A model generated the notes under the pieces. That model did not search any database. It was given only the letters and a program-made list of their open reading frames with translations, and was not told the origin of the DNA. Made by a program: the position numbers and the translations under genes. A DNA stretch of 64,000 nt from Pontiella desulfatans (GTDB lineage Bacteria; Verrucomicrobiota; Kiritimatiellia; Kiritimatiellales; Pontiellaceae), in NCBI RefSeq assembly GCF_900890425.1, contig NZ_CAAHFG010000002.1, positions 1 to 64,000 of the forward strand. The letters are read 5' to 3'. Position 1 is the first letter of the stretch, and every line of letters starts with the position of its first letter. Below are positions 41,120-50,123 of the stretch, one piece after another.

Positions 41120-42859
41120 GTGAGAACAAAAGCGATTGGCCTGATGGCCCTGTTTCCCCTGCTTTGTTTGGGCAAGGCGGATTTCTACCGCGTGGCCTGG
41201 CGCTCGGATCCGGCCACGACGGCGGTAATCTGCTGGAACCAGGTTTCCGGTGAAAACCCGGAGGTCTGTTTCGATACGGTGGACCACGACCGGAAGGCCA
41301 TTGCCTACCGGCATCGCCAGGCGCCAAGCCGCACCCTTGAATACCGGGGGATGAACAATCATTTCGTGCGGCTGGAAAACCTGAAGCCCGACACCGCCTA
41401 TTATTTCGTGGTCTGCGATTCCGAAGGGGTGGGGCGGCGCCTTTGGTTCAAGACCGCGCCGGACAAGCCGCAACCGTTCACGTTTGTTGCGGGCGGCGAT
41501 TCGCGCACCAACCGCGATCCGCGGCGCGAGGGCAACAAGCTGGTGGCGAAACTGCGCCCGTTGTTTGTTTTGTTCGGTGGCGACTATTCCGGTTCCGGAA
41601 CCGCCCCGCAATGGGCCGAATGGTTCGAGGATTGGCAGTTGACGATTGGCGAAGACGGGCGGATCCCTCCCATCATCGCCACCCACGGCAACCACGAGAA
41701 TGCCGACATGCAGATGATGGAGCATCTGTTCGATACGCCCCATCCGGACCAATACTACTCCCTGGGCATCGGCGGCGACATGATGCGCATCTGGGTGCTC
41801 AACTCCGAGCTGGAATACAAGGATGCCGACAAGGTGCCGGAGCAGAATGAATGGATCCGCTCCGACCTTCCGAAGCATCCGGGCGTCCAATGGAAACTCG
41901 CCACCTACCATCGCCCCATGCGCCCGCACACCGCGCACAAAAGCGAGGGGCTGAACCGCATCGACTGGTGGGCCCGGCTGTTCCACGCGCAGGGCGTCGA
42001 CCTGGTTGTCGAGTCCGACACCCACATGACCAAGCGCAGCTATCCGGTGCGCCCCTCCGAAGGCGAGGGGAGCTACGAGGGCTTCATCCGCGACGACCAA
42101 AACGGATTCGTCTTCATTGGCGAGGGCAGCTGGGGGGCGCCGAAGCGGCCGCCCAACGACGATAAGCCGTGGACGATGGCCAGCGAGTCCTTCTACCAAT
42201 TCAAATGGATCCAGGCTTTCCCCCACGAGCTGCTGATCCGGACGGTGAAGTTCGAGAACGTCGATGCCGTCGAGCCGCTCACGGAAGGCAACCTGTTCGA
42301 CGAGCCGGAAAGCATGGTGTTCTGGGAACCGGAAAGCGGCAAGGTGCTGCGGCTCCCGTTCGATGCCAGTCATCCGTCCTACTCAACGCCGATTGAACCG
42401 CGCACCATTCTGGCGAACGGTTCGGAATGGGAATGGAGCCTGGACGGAACCGGCTGGAGCACCGGCGTTGCGCCGCTCGGCTATGGCGACGAAAAGGTGA
42501 ACCCCATCGATCTTCCCGATGGCGAAAAACCCATCTCCGTGCGGTTCCGGAAAACGTTCGGCGTGGCGGACCCGGCGGAGGTCTCCCGGTTGTTTTTCGA
42601 TGTGAAAGTCGATGATGGCTGCCTCATCAAACTCAATGGCCAGGAAGTGGTCCGGTATAATTTGCCGGACGGGGAAACCACGCCGCAAACGCGGGCTTCG
42701 ATGAAGATGGTGGGCTGGAAATTCAAAAGTGGAATTCCCTTTCCCGTCGATCCGAAACATCTCAAACCCGGCGCGAACGAAATTGAAGTGCGGGTGCACC
42801 AGCAATCCCCAACCAGCTCCGACCTCATGTTCGACATGGCGGTGCGTATCAAGGAGTAG
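41120..42859 (+). CDS. Purple acid phosphatase-like metallophosphoesterase, secreted
   Basis: The product (579 residues from a GTG at 41120, nine bases after GGAGG; an ATG at 41111 is too close to that site) begins with a signal peptide (TKAIGLMALFPLLCLGKA). An N-terminal Fn3-like domain contains LKPDTAYYFVV. The metallophosphoesterase core has AGGDSRTNRDP, LFGGDYSGSG, ATHGNHEN and VVESDTHMTKRS. The last ~170 residues form a beta domain (LFFDVKVDDGCLIKLNGQEV) often attached to secreted hydrolases. It probably releases phosphate outside the cell. It is co-directional with hypC four bases downstream, which may be coincidental. Confidence 0.8.
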   Translation: MRTKAIGLMALFPLLCLGKADFYRVAWRSDPATTAVICWNQVSGENPEVCFDTVDHDRKAIAYRHRQAPSRTLEYRGMNNHFVRLENLKPDTAYYFVVCDSEGVGRRLWFKTAPDKPQPFTFVAGGDSRTNRDPRREGNKLVAKLRPLFVLFGGDYSGSGTAPQWAEWFEDWQLTIGEDGRIPPIIATHGNHENADMQMMEHLFDTPHPDQYYSLGIGGDMMRIWVLNSELEYKDADKVPEQNEWIRSDLPKHPGVQWKLATYHRPMRPHTAHKSEGLNRIDWWARLFHAQGVDLVVESDTHMTKRSYPVRPSEGEGSYEGFIRDDQNGFVFIGEGSWGAPKRPPNDDKPWTMASESFYQFKWIQAFPHELLIRTVKFENVDAVEPLTEGNLFDEPESMVFWEPESGKVLRLPFDASHPSYSTPIEPRTILANGSEWEWSLDGTGWSTGVAPLGYGDEKVNPIDLPDGEKPISVRFRKTFGVADPAEVSRLFFDVKVDDGCLIKLNGQEVVRYNLPDGETTPQTRASMKMVGWKFKSGIPFPVDPKHLKPGANEIEVRVHQQSPTSSDLMFDMAVRIKE

Positions 42860-42862
42860 ATC

Positions 42863-43090
42863 ATGTGTCTTGCGGTTCCCATCAAAGTGGTTGAGTTGCT
42901 CGAAGGCCAGATGGCCATCGGGGAGCAGCTCGGGGTGCAGGTCGAGTTTTCCACGGCGTTGCTCGAAGAGGTGAAGATCGGTGCCTATGTCATTGTCCAC
43001 ACCGGCATTGCCATCGAAACGCTCGACGAAGCCGATGCCCGGGAAACCCTCGCCATCTGGAACGAACTCAATGCGGGGGGCGATGCATGA
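42863..43090 (+). CDS. hypC: Hydrogenase maturation chaperone HypC
   Basis: A 75-residue HypC/HupF protein starting MCLAVPIKVVELLEGQMA; the N-terminal Cys2 binds the Fe(CN)2CO unit and is essential. GAYVIVHTGIAIETLDEADA is the family's second conserved block. HypC carries the iron moiety between HypD and the hydrogenase large subunit. The stop overlaps the hypD start (ATGA). Confidence 0.93.
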   Translation: MCLAVPIKVVELLEGQMAIGEQLGVQVEFSTALLEEVKIGAYVIVHTGIAIETLDEADARETLAIWNELNAGGDA

Positions 43091-44166
43091 ACCTCTTGAA
43101 AAATTTCAAGGACCCGGCGCTGGCCCAAAAGCTGGCCGCGGCCATCGCCGATGTGGTGGGCGATTGGACGTTCAGCATCATGGAAGTCTGCGGCGGGCAG
43201 ACGCACACGATCTATAAATACAGGCTGCGCGAAATGCTTCCGCCGAACCTGAGGCTGGTGTCGGGGCCCGGGTGCCCGGTTTGCGTCACGCCCATTGAAT
43301 ATATCGACAAGGCGGTCTTTCTCGGTCTTGAAAAAGGCGCGAGCATCCATACCTTTGGGGATCTGGTTCGCGTGCCCGGCACGGCCATGAACCTCGAGCA
43401 GGCGGCGGCCGAAGGCGCGGATATCCAGCCCGTCTATTCCCCGTTCCAGGCCATCATCGCCGCCAAGGAAAACCCCGATCGGCAGGTCGTCTTCCTGGGC
43501 ATTGGTTTCGAGACCACGCTGCCGGGCATTGGCCTCGTCATCCAGGAGGCGCGGAAGTCCGGGCTGAAAAACTTTTCCGTGCTGCTCTCCGCCAAGCGCG
43601 TGCCGCCCGTGCTCGATGCATTGCTGGCCGGCGGCAAGGCCGGGATCGATGGCTTCATCACGCCCGGCCACGTGACGGCGATCATTGGAACCAAGGCCTA
43701 CGACAACCTGTGCAAGCGCTACAACGTACCCATGGTCGTTGGCGGTTTCGAGCCGCTCGACCTGCTCGCGGCCATCCATCTGCTGTCGCTCGAAATGGTC
43801 ACCAACGGGAGCGGCAACCGCAACGCCTATTCCCGCGTTGTTTCGCACGAAGGCAACCTCAAGGCGCAGGCGGTGCTCGAAGAACTCTTCGAGGAAAAGG
43901 ATGCCGAGCTGCGCGGGCTCGGCACCATCGCCAACGCCGGCTACGGCATCCGCGAGGCCTATGCCGAATTCGATGCCGACCGCACGTTCGACATCGTTAC
44001 CGACAGCCGCGAACCGCCCGGTTGCATCTGCGGCGAAATCCTCTGCGGAACCCAGCAACCCACCGACTGCCCCCTCTTCGGAAAAACCTGCACCCCCGAC
44101 TCCCCCGTAGGCGCCTGCATGGTCAGCAACGAAGGCGCCTGCAATGCCGCCTTCCTCTACGCCTAG
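43087..44166 (+). CDS. hypD: Hydrogenase maturation protein HypD
   Basis: The 359-residue protein has the HypD signature cysteines: MEVCGGQTH (about 35-43), GPGCPVCVTP (about 60-69) and the [4Fe-4S] ligand region PGCICGEILCGTQQPTDCPL, then FGKTC and GACMVSNEGAC. HypD is the scaffold where the Fe(CN)2CO group of [NiFe] hydrogenases is built with HypC and HypE. Full length and all motifs present. The next hyp gene is displaced by 3.4 kb. Confidence 0.95.
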   Translation: MNLLKNFKDPALAQKLAAAIADVVGDWTFSIMEVCGGQTHTIYKYRLREMLPPNLRLVSGPGCPVCVTPIEYIDKAVFLGLEKGASIHTFGDLVRVPGTAMNLEQAAAEGADIQPVYSPFQAIIAAKENPDRQVVFLGIGFETTLPGIGLVIQEARKSGLKNFSVLLSAKRVPPVLDALLAGGKAGIDGFITPGHVTAIIGTKAYDNLCKRYNVPMVVGGFEPLDLLAAIHLLSLEMVTNGSGNRNAYSRVVSHEGNLKAQAVLEELFEEKDAELRGLGTIANAGYGIREAYAEFDADRTFDIVTDSREPPGCICGEILCGTQQPTDCPLFGKTCTPDSPVGACMVSNEGACNAAFLYA

Positions 44167-44474
44167 TTCCCCTTTATAGAATGCCCACCCGTTTGTAATA
44201 GGCCGTTTCGAGGAGTCTGTTTAGCTTCTTCCTTATCAACGGCCTTGGTGGGCAAGGCCGGGAAGGGGAACCATGACTCCAAGGCTGATTTCTTTAACCC
44301 TGCCCGAATGGGCGGAGCGATCGTTTGCCAGTTTTCAATGTGTGGTGATTGCGGGGTATGAACAATGCGTGATTGAGGTTGGCTCGCATTATGCTCTACC
44401 TAAATGTGAATACTCTGTTGCAGGGCTGGTATCCGATTGTCCTTGTTGTGGAGGTTTCACTTAGGGACGGTTGG
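44167..44474 (+). other. Intergenic region between hypD and the TIR-TPR gene
   Basis: Just over 300 bases with no convincing gene. A 63-codon frame (44273-44464) has three clustered cysteines (SDCPCCGG) but no family resemblance. The segment marks the left junction of the insertion between hypD and hypE. Confidence 0.45.
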
Positions 44475-46796
44475 ATGGATAAGTATAAGCAGCAGGGCAA
44501 TCCGTACTTTGCCTTTGTATCGTATTCCTCGAAAGATAAAGCCTGGGGGCGCTGGTTGCATCGCCGTTTGGAAAACTATCCCATTCCAGCCCTGTTCCGA
44601 GGGCAGGAGCTTGAAGAGGGATTGGTTCTCGAAAAAAAGATGCGGCCGGTTTTCCGTGATCGTGAAGAACTCTCGGGGAGTTCTGATCTAGGGGAAGCCA
44701 TTCACCAGGCACTCGTTGCATCACGGTTTCTAATCATTCTCTGCTCAAAAAACTCCGCAAAATCCAAGTGGGTTAATCAAGAGATCGAGGATTTCCAGGC
44801 GCAAGGAAAGGGGGATCGCATTCTGGCCCTCATTCTTAATGGGGAACCCAATGCTGAACACCCTGATGAAGAATGCTTTCCCCCGGCGCTTCGTTATCCG
44901 GCGGAGCCCCTTGCTGGCGATTTGCGTAAAGATGGTGATGGGAAATCCAGGGGATTCCTTAAGATTTTGGCGGGCGTTGCCCAGGTGGGATTCGATGATC
45001 TTTATCGGCGGCATGAACGGGCCATGGCCAAAAAACGCATGGCATGGGCGCTCTTTGCCTTTGTGTTGGTTGCAACATTCGCCAGCCTTTATATCTATGC
45101 CGTAGATCAGAAAAACATTGCGGTTAGGCAACGGATTCTGGCCGATAAACGGCGGGATCAAGCAGAGGAACTGGTCGATTTCATGACGTATTCCCTCCAC
45201 GAAAAACTGAAGCCCATAGGACGGCTTGATTTAATGGAAGAGGTGCAGGCCGCCGTCGAGGGATACCATGCCGAACGAGCCAAGGAACCTGGTTATGGGG
45301 AGGCTGTTTCGGAGACCCAGCAGATATTGCTTTCCGGGAGCAGCATGAATCAGGGGGATCTCAGCAGGATGACCGGGGGGGCTGTGGAAGGCAGAGGGGA
45401 CTATTTGGAGGCTTTGCGGTATGACCGGCTTCTCGTGCAAGAGGATCCATACAATGCTAATCACCAATATAATTTGTCTGTAACCCTTGAGCGGTTGGGG
45501 GATGCGCTAAAGGAATCCGGCGATTTGATCGGTGCAGAGAAACACTTCAAGGATTGCTTGGAGATCCGGACTGGTTTGTTGGAGGTCAATGCCGCGAACA
45601 CACGTTGGCTTCATTCGCAAACCGTCAGCCAGGAGCAATTGAGTTTGTGCATGAAAGAGAAGGGAAGCCTGAAGCATGCCATCCAGTATACTCGTGATTG
45701 CCTGGCGGGACGAAATCAACTGGTGTTGTTGGAGCCAGACCATTTGGATTGGTGGCAGTCGCTTTGTTTCAGCCATAATAATTTGGCGGACTTGATGATG
45801 TTGACGGGCAGCATGGATGAGGCCGAACAAAACTATCGTGCCGCGATGAAGATTGCCGAACGTTTTTCAAAGGAATTCCCTGCTGATATGCTATGGCAAA
45901 AGAATCTTTCCATCTGCCATGAACGGTTGGGCGACCTAATGTTGGGGCAGGGTGATTTGATTGGTGCCCGAAAGCAGTTTGGAATTTCTTTGCAGATTGA
46001 CGAGATGCTAGTGGAGACGGAACCTCTGAATTCAAACTGGCAGAGAGGTTTGTTCCTGATGCATACCAAACTGGGAGGGATATCGAAGAGTGAGGGTAAG
46101 TTGGAGGAAGCCGGCAAAGATTTCGGGTGCGCGTTGGATATCGCTCTGCTTCTGATGGAACGGGGGGGCGATAATGTTGTTTGGCAACGGGATCTTGCCG
46201 TCGCCTTTTCCATGCTGGGCGACCTTGCGATGGAAAATAAGGAGTATGGGGAGGCAAAGGAGCTATACCTCGGATCGTATGAAATCCGAGAGGGATTGGC
46301 GGCCAAAGATCCTTCAAATTCTATCTGGAAGCGGGGATTGGTAATCACCTTGACGCGAATGGGGATCGTACAAAAGGAAGCTGGAGATTTGAGCGGGGCA
46401 ACAAGGTATTACATGGAGGCTTTTGAGATGGCTACCGAGCTGGTGGAAAGTGAGCCGAAAAATGTGGTATGGATGTGCGATCTTGCGGTCTTGCACGGTA
46501 AGTTGGGCGATGTTGCCAAGAAGAAGGGGGATCTTCCCGATGCCGAGCGACACTACCTTTCTGGGGAAAAAATATATCGGGAATTGGCAGGTATAAACCC
46601 CGGAAATGCCGTGGGGCAAAGGGGTTTGTTTGTGGCCTATATGAACCTTGCCACGGTGAAACCTTGGGGATCGGCTGAATCCTTATCATGGTGGAGAAAG
46701 ACCTACGGACAGCTTGCGGGAATGAAAGAGCAGGGGATTTTGTTGCCGACTGACGAGAAGTTTCTGGATTATGCAAAGGAGAAGGTCGGACTGTAG
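44475..46796 (+). CDS. TIR-domain protein with membrane helix and TPR-type repeats
   Basis: The 773-residue protein begins with a TIR-like domain (residues ~10-165): AFVSYSSKDKAWGRWLHRRL, FRDREELSGSSDLGEAI, SRFLIILCSKNSAKSKWVNQ followed by EIEDF, whose Glu is a candidate NADase catalytic residue. A membrane helix follows (MAWALFAFVLVATFASLYIYA, about 192-212). The rest is TPR-like repeats of ~50 residues (GDALKESGDLIGAEKHFKDC, GDLMLGQGDLIGARKQFGIS, GDLAMENKEYGEAKELYLGS). TIR-TPR proteins serve in signalling or NAD-depleting phage defence. The ATG at 44475 was chosen because upstream residues are not TIR-like. It interrupts the usual hypCDE order. Confidence 0.85.
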   Translation: MDKYKQQGNPYFAFVSYSSKDKAWGRWLHRRLENYPIPALFRGQELEEGLVLEKKMRPVFRDREELSGSSDLGEAIHQALVASRFLIILCSKNSAKSKWVNQEIEDFQAQGKGDRILALILNGEPNAEHPDEECFPPALRYPAEPLAGDLRKDGDGKSRGFLKILAGVAQVGFDDLYRRHERAMAKKRMAWALFAFVLVATFASLYIYAVDQKNIAVRQRILADKRRDQAEELVDFMTYSLHEKLKPIGRLDLMEEVQAAVEGYHAERAKEPGYGEAVSETQQILLSGSSMNQGDLSRMTGGAVEGRGDYLEALRYDRLLVQEDPYNANHQYNLSVTLERLGDALKESGDLIGAEKHFKDCLEIRTGLLEVNAANTRWLHSQTVSQEQLSLCMKEKGSLKHAIQYTRDCLAGRNQLVLLEPDHLDWWQSLCFSHNNLADLMMLTGSMDEAEQNYRAAMKIAERFSKEFPADMLWQKNLSICHERLGDLMLGQGDLIGARKQFGISLQIDEMLVETEPLNSNWQRGLFLMHTKLGGISKSEGKLEEAGKDFGCALDIALLLMERGGDNVVWQRDLAVAFSMLGDLAMENKEYGEAKELYLGSYEIREGLAAKDPSNSIWKRGLVITLTRMGIVQKEAGDLSGATRYYMEAFEMATELVESEPKNVVWMCDLAVLHGKLGDVAKKKGDLPDAERHYLSGEKIYRELAGINPGNAVGQRGLFVAYMNLATVKPWGSAESLSWWRKTYGQLAGMKEQGILLPTDEKFLDYAKEKVGL

Positions 46797-46958
46797 TCCT
46801 GCATGCCATGAAACCATCTTCCGACCATATCGTGACTGATGCGGTTTGTTCGAGGTGGAGGCCGTGCTTTATCCGGGCGGCGGAATGAGGAAAAGAATGG
46901 GGGCGTGACTTAAAGGGCGCCGGGGGGTAGTTTCGGGTTTCCAGACAGAGGATTGGCC

Positions 46959-47579
46959 ATGGGCGAACCAGTATATGATAAACGATACACGTGGGACGAC
47001 TACCAGGCGTTGCCCGACGACAAGCGTGTTGAAATCATTGGCGGCGAGATGTTCGACATGTCCGCCGCACCATCCACGCGACACCAGCACATTGTTGGAG
47101 AGTTGTTCTTTCAGTTCTGTGTTTTTTTTCGGGGAAAATCCTGCAAGCCCTTCACGGGGCCGACCGATGTTAAACTCTCGGACGAAGATGTGGTTCAGCC
47201 GGATTTGCTGGTGGTGTGCGACAAGGATCAGGTTACGGATTCGCATGTGGAAGGTGCACCGTCGTTGGTGGTTGAGGTGTTGTCGCCCACGACCTATTGG
47301 CATGACCGCAAAATCAAGATGGAACTGTATGCGCGTGCTGGTGTGAAGGAGGTTTGGCTGGTTTCGGCCGTGCCTTCCGGGATTGAGGTCTTTGTTTTGG
47401 ACGGGGATTCCTATCGGCTCCAGGGAAGCTTCACGACAGGGGATGTCCTTGTGTCGCCCGGTTTCGACGGATTGGAAATCGATCTTGAGGCGGTTTTTGA
47501 TTTCCCGTTTGGATTCGAAGAAACCGTTCGCGTAGTGAAGGAGCCCTTTGCGGAATACCAGGTGAAGGACGATGCCTGA
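46959..47579 (+). CDS. Uma2-family putative endonuclease (DUF820), copy 1
   Basis: The 206-residue protein has the Uma2/DUF820 PD-(D/E)XK-like core: YTWDDYQALPDDKRVEIIGG, DVVQPDLLVVCD, and SLVVEVLSPTT, with acidic residues placed as in restriction-like nucleases, then YARAGVKEVWLV. The ATG at 46959 (AGAGGA upstream) is preferred to an in-frame TTG. Its end overlaps the hypE start by eight bases, so it is coupled to the hyp gene. A paralogue with about 60% identical residues lies at 50825. Function of the family is largely unknown. Confidence 0.82.
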   Translation: MGEPVYDKRYTWDDYQALPDDKRVEIIGGEMFDMSAAPSTRHQHIVGELFFQFCVFFRGKSCKPFTGPTDVKLSDEDVVQPDLLVVCDKDQVTDSHVEGAPSLVVEVLSPTTYWHDRKIKMELYARAGVKEVWLVSAVPSGIEVFVLDGDSYRLQGSFTTGDVLVSPGFDGLEIDLEAVFDFPFGFEETVRVVKEPFAEYQVKDDA

Positions 47580-48567
47580 CAAGATTCTCCTTGGCCACGG
47601 TTCCGGCGGGCGCATGACGCGCGAGCTGGTGCGGGATCTGTTTTGCAGGCAGCTGGGCGATGTTGCGCCCGACTCGATGGATGACGGTGCCATTCTGTCT
47701 GCGGACGGGAAAATCGTGTTCACAACCGATTCGTATGTCGTAAGTCCGTTGGAGTTTCCGGGCGGCGATATCGGCACGCTGGCGGTTTGCGGCACGGTGA
47801 ACGATGTCGCGGTGATGGGCGCGCGGCCGCTCTGGCTTTCGCTTGGCGTAATTCTGGAGGCCGGGATCGAGCTGGATCTGCTGGAGCGGATCGTGAGGTC
47901 GATCGCCACCAAGGCGCGCGAGGCCGGCGTCAAGATTGTCTGCGGCGACACCAAGGTCGTGGAAAAGGGGAAGGGCGACGGCATTTTCATCAATACCTCC
48001 GGGATCGGCGTGCTGGAGCATCCGCTCGTACCTGAAACCATCGAGCCGGGCGACAAAATCATTGTGACCGGAACCGTCGGCGACCACGGCATGGCCTTGC
48101 TGACCATGCGCAAGGGATTTCCTCTGAAGTCGGATCTCAAGAGCGACTGCGCGCCGCTCAACCACATGCTTGCCGCGGCGCAAGAGGGGGCCGATGTTAA
48201 ATGGATGCGCGACGCCACCCGCGGCGGGGTGGCCACCGTGCTCAACGAGCTGGCCGAAAACCGGCCATGGGGCGTACTGCTCCAGGAAAACGACATTCCG
48301 CTGTCGGATGCCGTTGCCGGGGTGTCGGAGCTGCTGGGCCTCGATCCTTTATATAGTGCCAACGAGGGCAAGGCCGTGCTGGTGGTTTCGGCCTCCGCCG
48401 CCGCTGCCGTGCTGGATGTGCTGAAGCAATCCCCCTACGGCCGAGATGCCGCGGTCGTAGGTTCCATCGTGGCCGACTATCCCGGCAAAACCGTGCTCAA
48501 CACGGAAATGGGCACCCTCCGCACCCTCGGCATCCTCGCCTCCGACCCCCTGCCGCGGATTTGCTGA
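47572..48567 (+). CDS. hypE: Hydrogenase maturation protein HypE
   Basis: The 331-residue PurM/AIR-synthase-like protein begins ILLGHGSGGRMTREL, contains GDIGTLAVCGTVNDVAVMGA, GVKIVCGDTKVVEKG and MRDATRGGVATVLNELA, and ends in PRIC, whose C-terminal Cys carries the thiocarbamate/cyanide. HypE dehydrates the carbamoyl group delivered by HypF to make the cyanide ligand. It overlaps the Uma2 gene, so it is expressed from the same transcript. No hypF, hypA or hypB is in the window. Confidence 0.95.
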   Translation: MPDKILLGHGSGGRMTRELVRDLFCRQLGDVAPDSMDDGAILSADGKIVFTTDSYVVSPLEFPGGDIGTLAVCGTVNDVAVMGARPLWLSLGVILEAGIELDLLERIVRSIATKAREAGVKIVCGDTKVVEKGKGDGIFINTSGIGVLEHPLVPETIEPGDKIIVTGTVGDHGMALLTMRKGFPLKSDLKSDCAPLNHMLAAAQEGADVKWMRDATRGGVATVLNELAENRPWGVLLQENDIPLSDAVAGVSELLGLDPLYSANEGKAVLVVSASAAAAVLDVLKQSPYGRDAAVVGSIVADYPGKTVLNTEMGTLRTLGILASDPLPRIC

Positions 48568-48648
48568 TTCTTGCGGAGAGACCTATAGCTGAGCCGAGCG
48601 AGTTGTTCCAAATATGGGACAGATTTTCTTTCGGCCCTACCTTTGGGA

Positions 48649-49131
48649 TCATTCTGGTTGCATGCGCACTTGGATTTGCTTGGTGCCTCCTTCGCCTTGG
48701 GCAAAGTGGATGTAGTCCGAATGCCGAGTGATATAATGGGTTTTCTTGGCGACCACTCGATAAGCATTCGCTGTCCCGTTGCAGCTAAACGTTTTTTGGT
48801 ATTCCCCACTCAGGTCGGTTGAGCCTGCATGCATGTAGTTGTCATCCATTGCTTGTAGGATGCAAGTCCCGTTATCCAGCGGTTGGCCGGTGTCGCCATC
48901 TGTCATGTAAATCTTAACGGTGCGGTAGATGAGGGTTTCCGAGCCGCCTCCCCCGGTGGAACCGCCTGAAGATCCTCCCGAGGAACCTCCATCCGAGCCC
49001 CCCGAATCCTCCGGCGGATAGTATGAGCCCGAAGATGAATCATCGTCTCCGGAATTTAGACAGCCGTTCAAGTTGAGTATAAGGCAAATGCCGATTGTAA
49101 GCAGCCCGGTTGTTTTTAGCCATAGTTTCAT
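48649..49131 (-). CDS. Small secreted lipoprotein with Gly/Ser linker
   Basis: The 160-residue protein starts at 49131 (GGAGG upstream) with a lipoprotein signal: LLTIGICLILNLNGC, Cys at about residue 26. A flexible acidic then Gly/Ser-rich linker (DDDSSSGS, GGSSGGSSGG) follows. The C-terminal ~90 residues look like a carboxypeptidase-regulatory or SpaA-like beta domain (IYMTDGDTGQPLDNGTCILQ). It is exported and lipid-anchored; no function is known. Confidence 0.7.
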   Translation of the reverse strand: MKLWLKTTGLLTIGICLILNLNGCLNSGDDDSSSGSYYPPEDSGGSDGGSSGGSSGGSTGGGGSETLIYRTVKIYMTDGDTGQPLDNGTCILQAMDDNYMHAGSTDLSGEYQKTFSCNGTANAYRVVAKKTHYITRHSDYIHFAQGEGGTKQIQVRMQPE

Positions 49132-49206
49132 GATACTACCTCCATGGGTTTTGAATGTTGAGCAATATGCACAATGTTGACTGAGCACTTTTCTTGCCAT
49201 TTGTCT

Positions 49207-50058
49207 CTAGCTAACTATTGGGTCATCATTGTTGAGCGTCTGGGGCTTTCCATCGTAGGCGATCCGGATGGTCTTGCCTTGTGCCACCAGCCCGAGGTAG
49301 TGAAGAAAGGCGACCCAGATCAAGGTGGTGCCGAGCATTTCCAGTACCTCTTCGACTAGCTTTGACAGATGGCTCACATAGGAGGGGTGGGAAAAGTGGA
49401 GTGCATTGCCGATGGCGATGTAGGCATCTCGGGCACCACGAAGTCCTTCTAGGTAGTCGAGTGCCTGCGAGGTTGCCCAGCAGGTTAGGCCGAGGAGGAA
49501 ATAGAGCAGGGCTCCGGCCTTTTTCAGGGGCTTCCAGGAAAAGAGGGCAATGGCTGCGACTACGATGCTGTAGAGCGGTGCCAGGTAGGTATGCCAGGAG
49601 TAGGATTGCTTGAAGATGGATTGATGCTTGGCTGGTGCGGTGCCGGAAAATTGGGTGATGGATCGATCAACGACTCCTCCAAGGCGTTCGTGCAATTCAA
49701 CGAAGTCGTCGAGGCCGACGTAGAAAAAGAAGAGGGCGATGCCTATCCAGGCCCAACAGGCCTTTTTTGTCGCCTGCCGTTTGGCCGCCATTGCAATTAA
49801 TAAGGCGGTCAGGCCAACTAGCTGTGCCTGAAAGGATGAAAACCACGTGGGCAACGATTGTTCGCGGGCAATGTTCCAGATGCGACGGATCGACAAATCG
49901 TCGCAAAGATCCATTGAGTTAAACACAAGATCGCCCACAACGAAGAGCAGTTCAAGAAGGAGCGCCACTTTGAGGACTGCCATGGCAACCTTTCGCATAT
50001 CTAGCTCGAGTTCGGAGCCCCGTGGTTGCGCGTTCTGCATTGAAGGTGTGTTTTCCAT
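49207..50058 (-). CDS. Uncharacterised polytopic membrane protein
   Basis: The 283-residue protein has about six hydrophobic segments (ALLLELLFVVGDLVF, LVGLTALLIAMA, WIGIALFFFYVGL, YLAPLYSIVVAAIALF, ALLYFLLGLTCW and LGTTLIWVAFLHYLGL) and a DDFVELHERLGG loop after the third. The family is not identified. The start was placed at 50058; a weak GGAAA before 50040 makes that ATG an alternative. It lies between two lipoprotein genes on the same strand, and the three may share a surface or envelope role. Confidence 0.65.
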   Translation of the reverse strand: MENTPSMQNAQPRGSELELDMRKVAMAVLKVALLLELLFVVGDLVFNSMDLCDDLSIRRIWNIAREQSLPTWFSSFQAQLVGLTALLIAMAAKRQATKKACWAWIGIALFFFYVGLDDFVELHERLGGVVDRSITQFSGTAPAKHQSIFKQSYSWHTYLAPLYSIVVAAIALFSWKPLKKAGALLYFLLGLTCWATSQALDYLEGLRGARDAYIAIGNALHFSHPSYVSHLSKLVEEVLEMLGTTLIWVAFLHYLGLVAQGKTIRIAYDGKPQTLNNDDPIVS

Positions 50059-50123
50059 GACATTCAATAAAAGCAACAATGCGGCCATATGGCCGCATTG
50101 TCCGTTTTCAATTTGGTTCGGGA

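Noticed and set aside
44273-44464. A 63-codon cysteine-containing frame before the TIR-TPR gene
   Set aside because: There is no good ribosome binding site, no family resemblance and composition typical of non-coding DNA.
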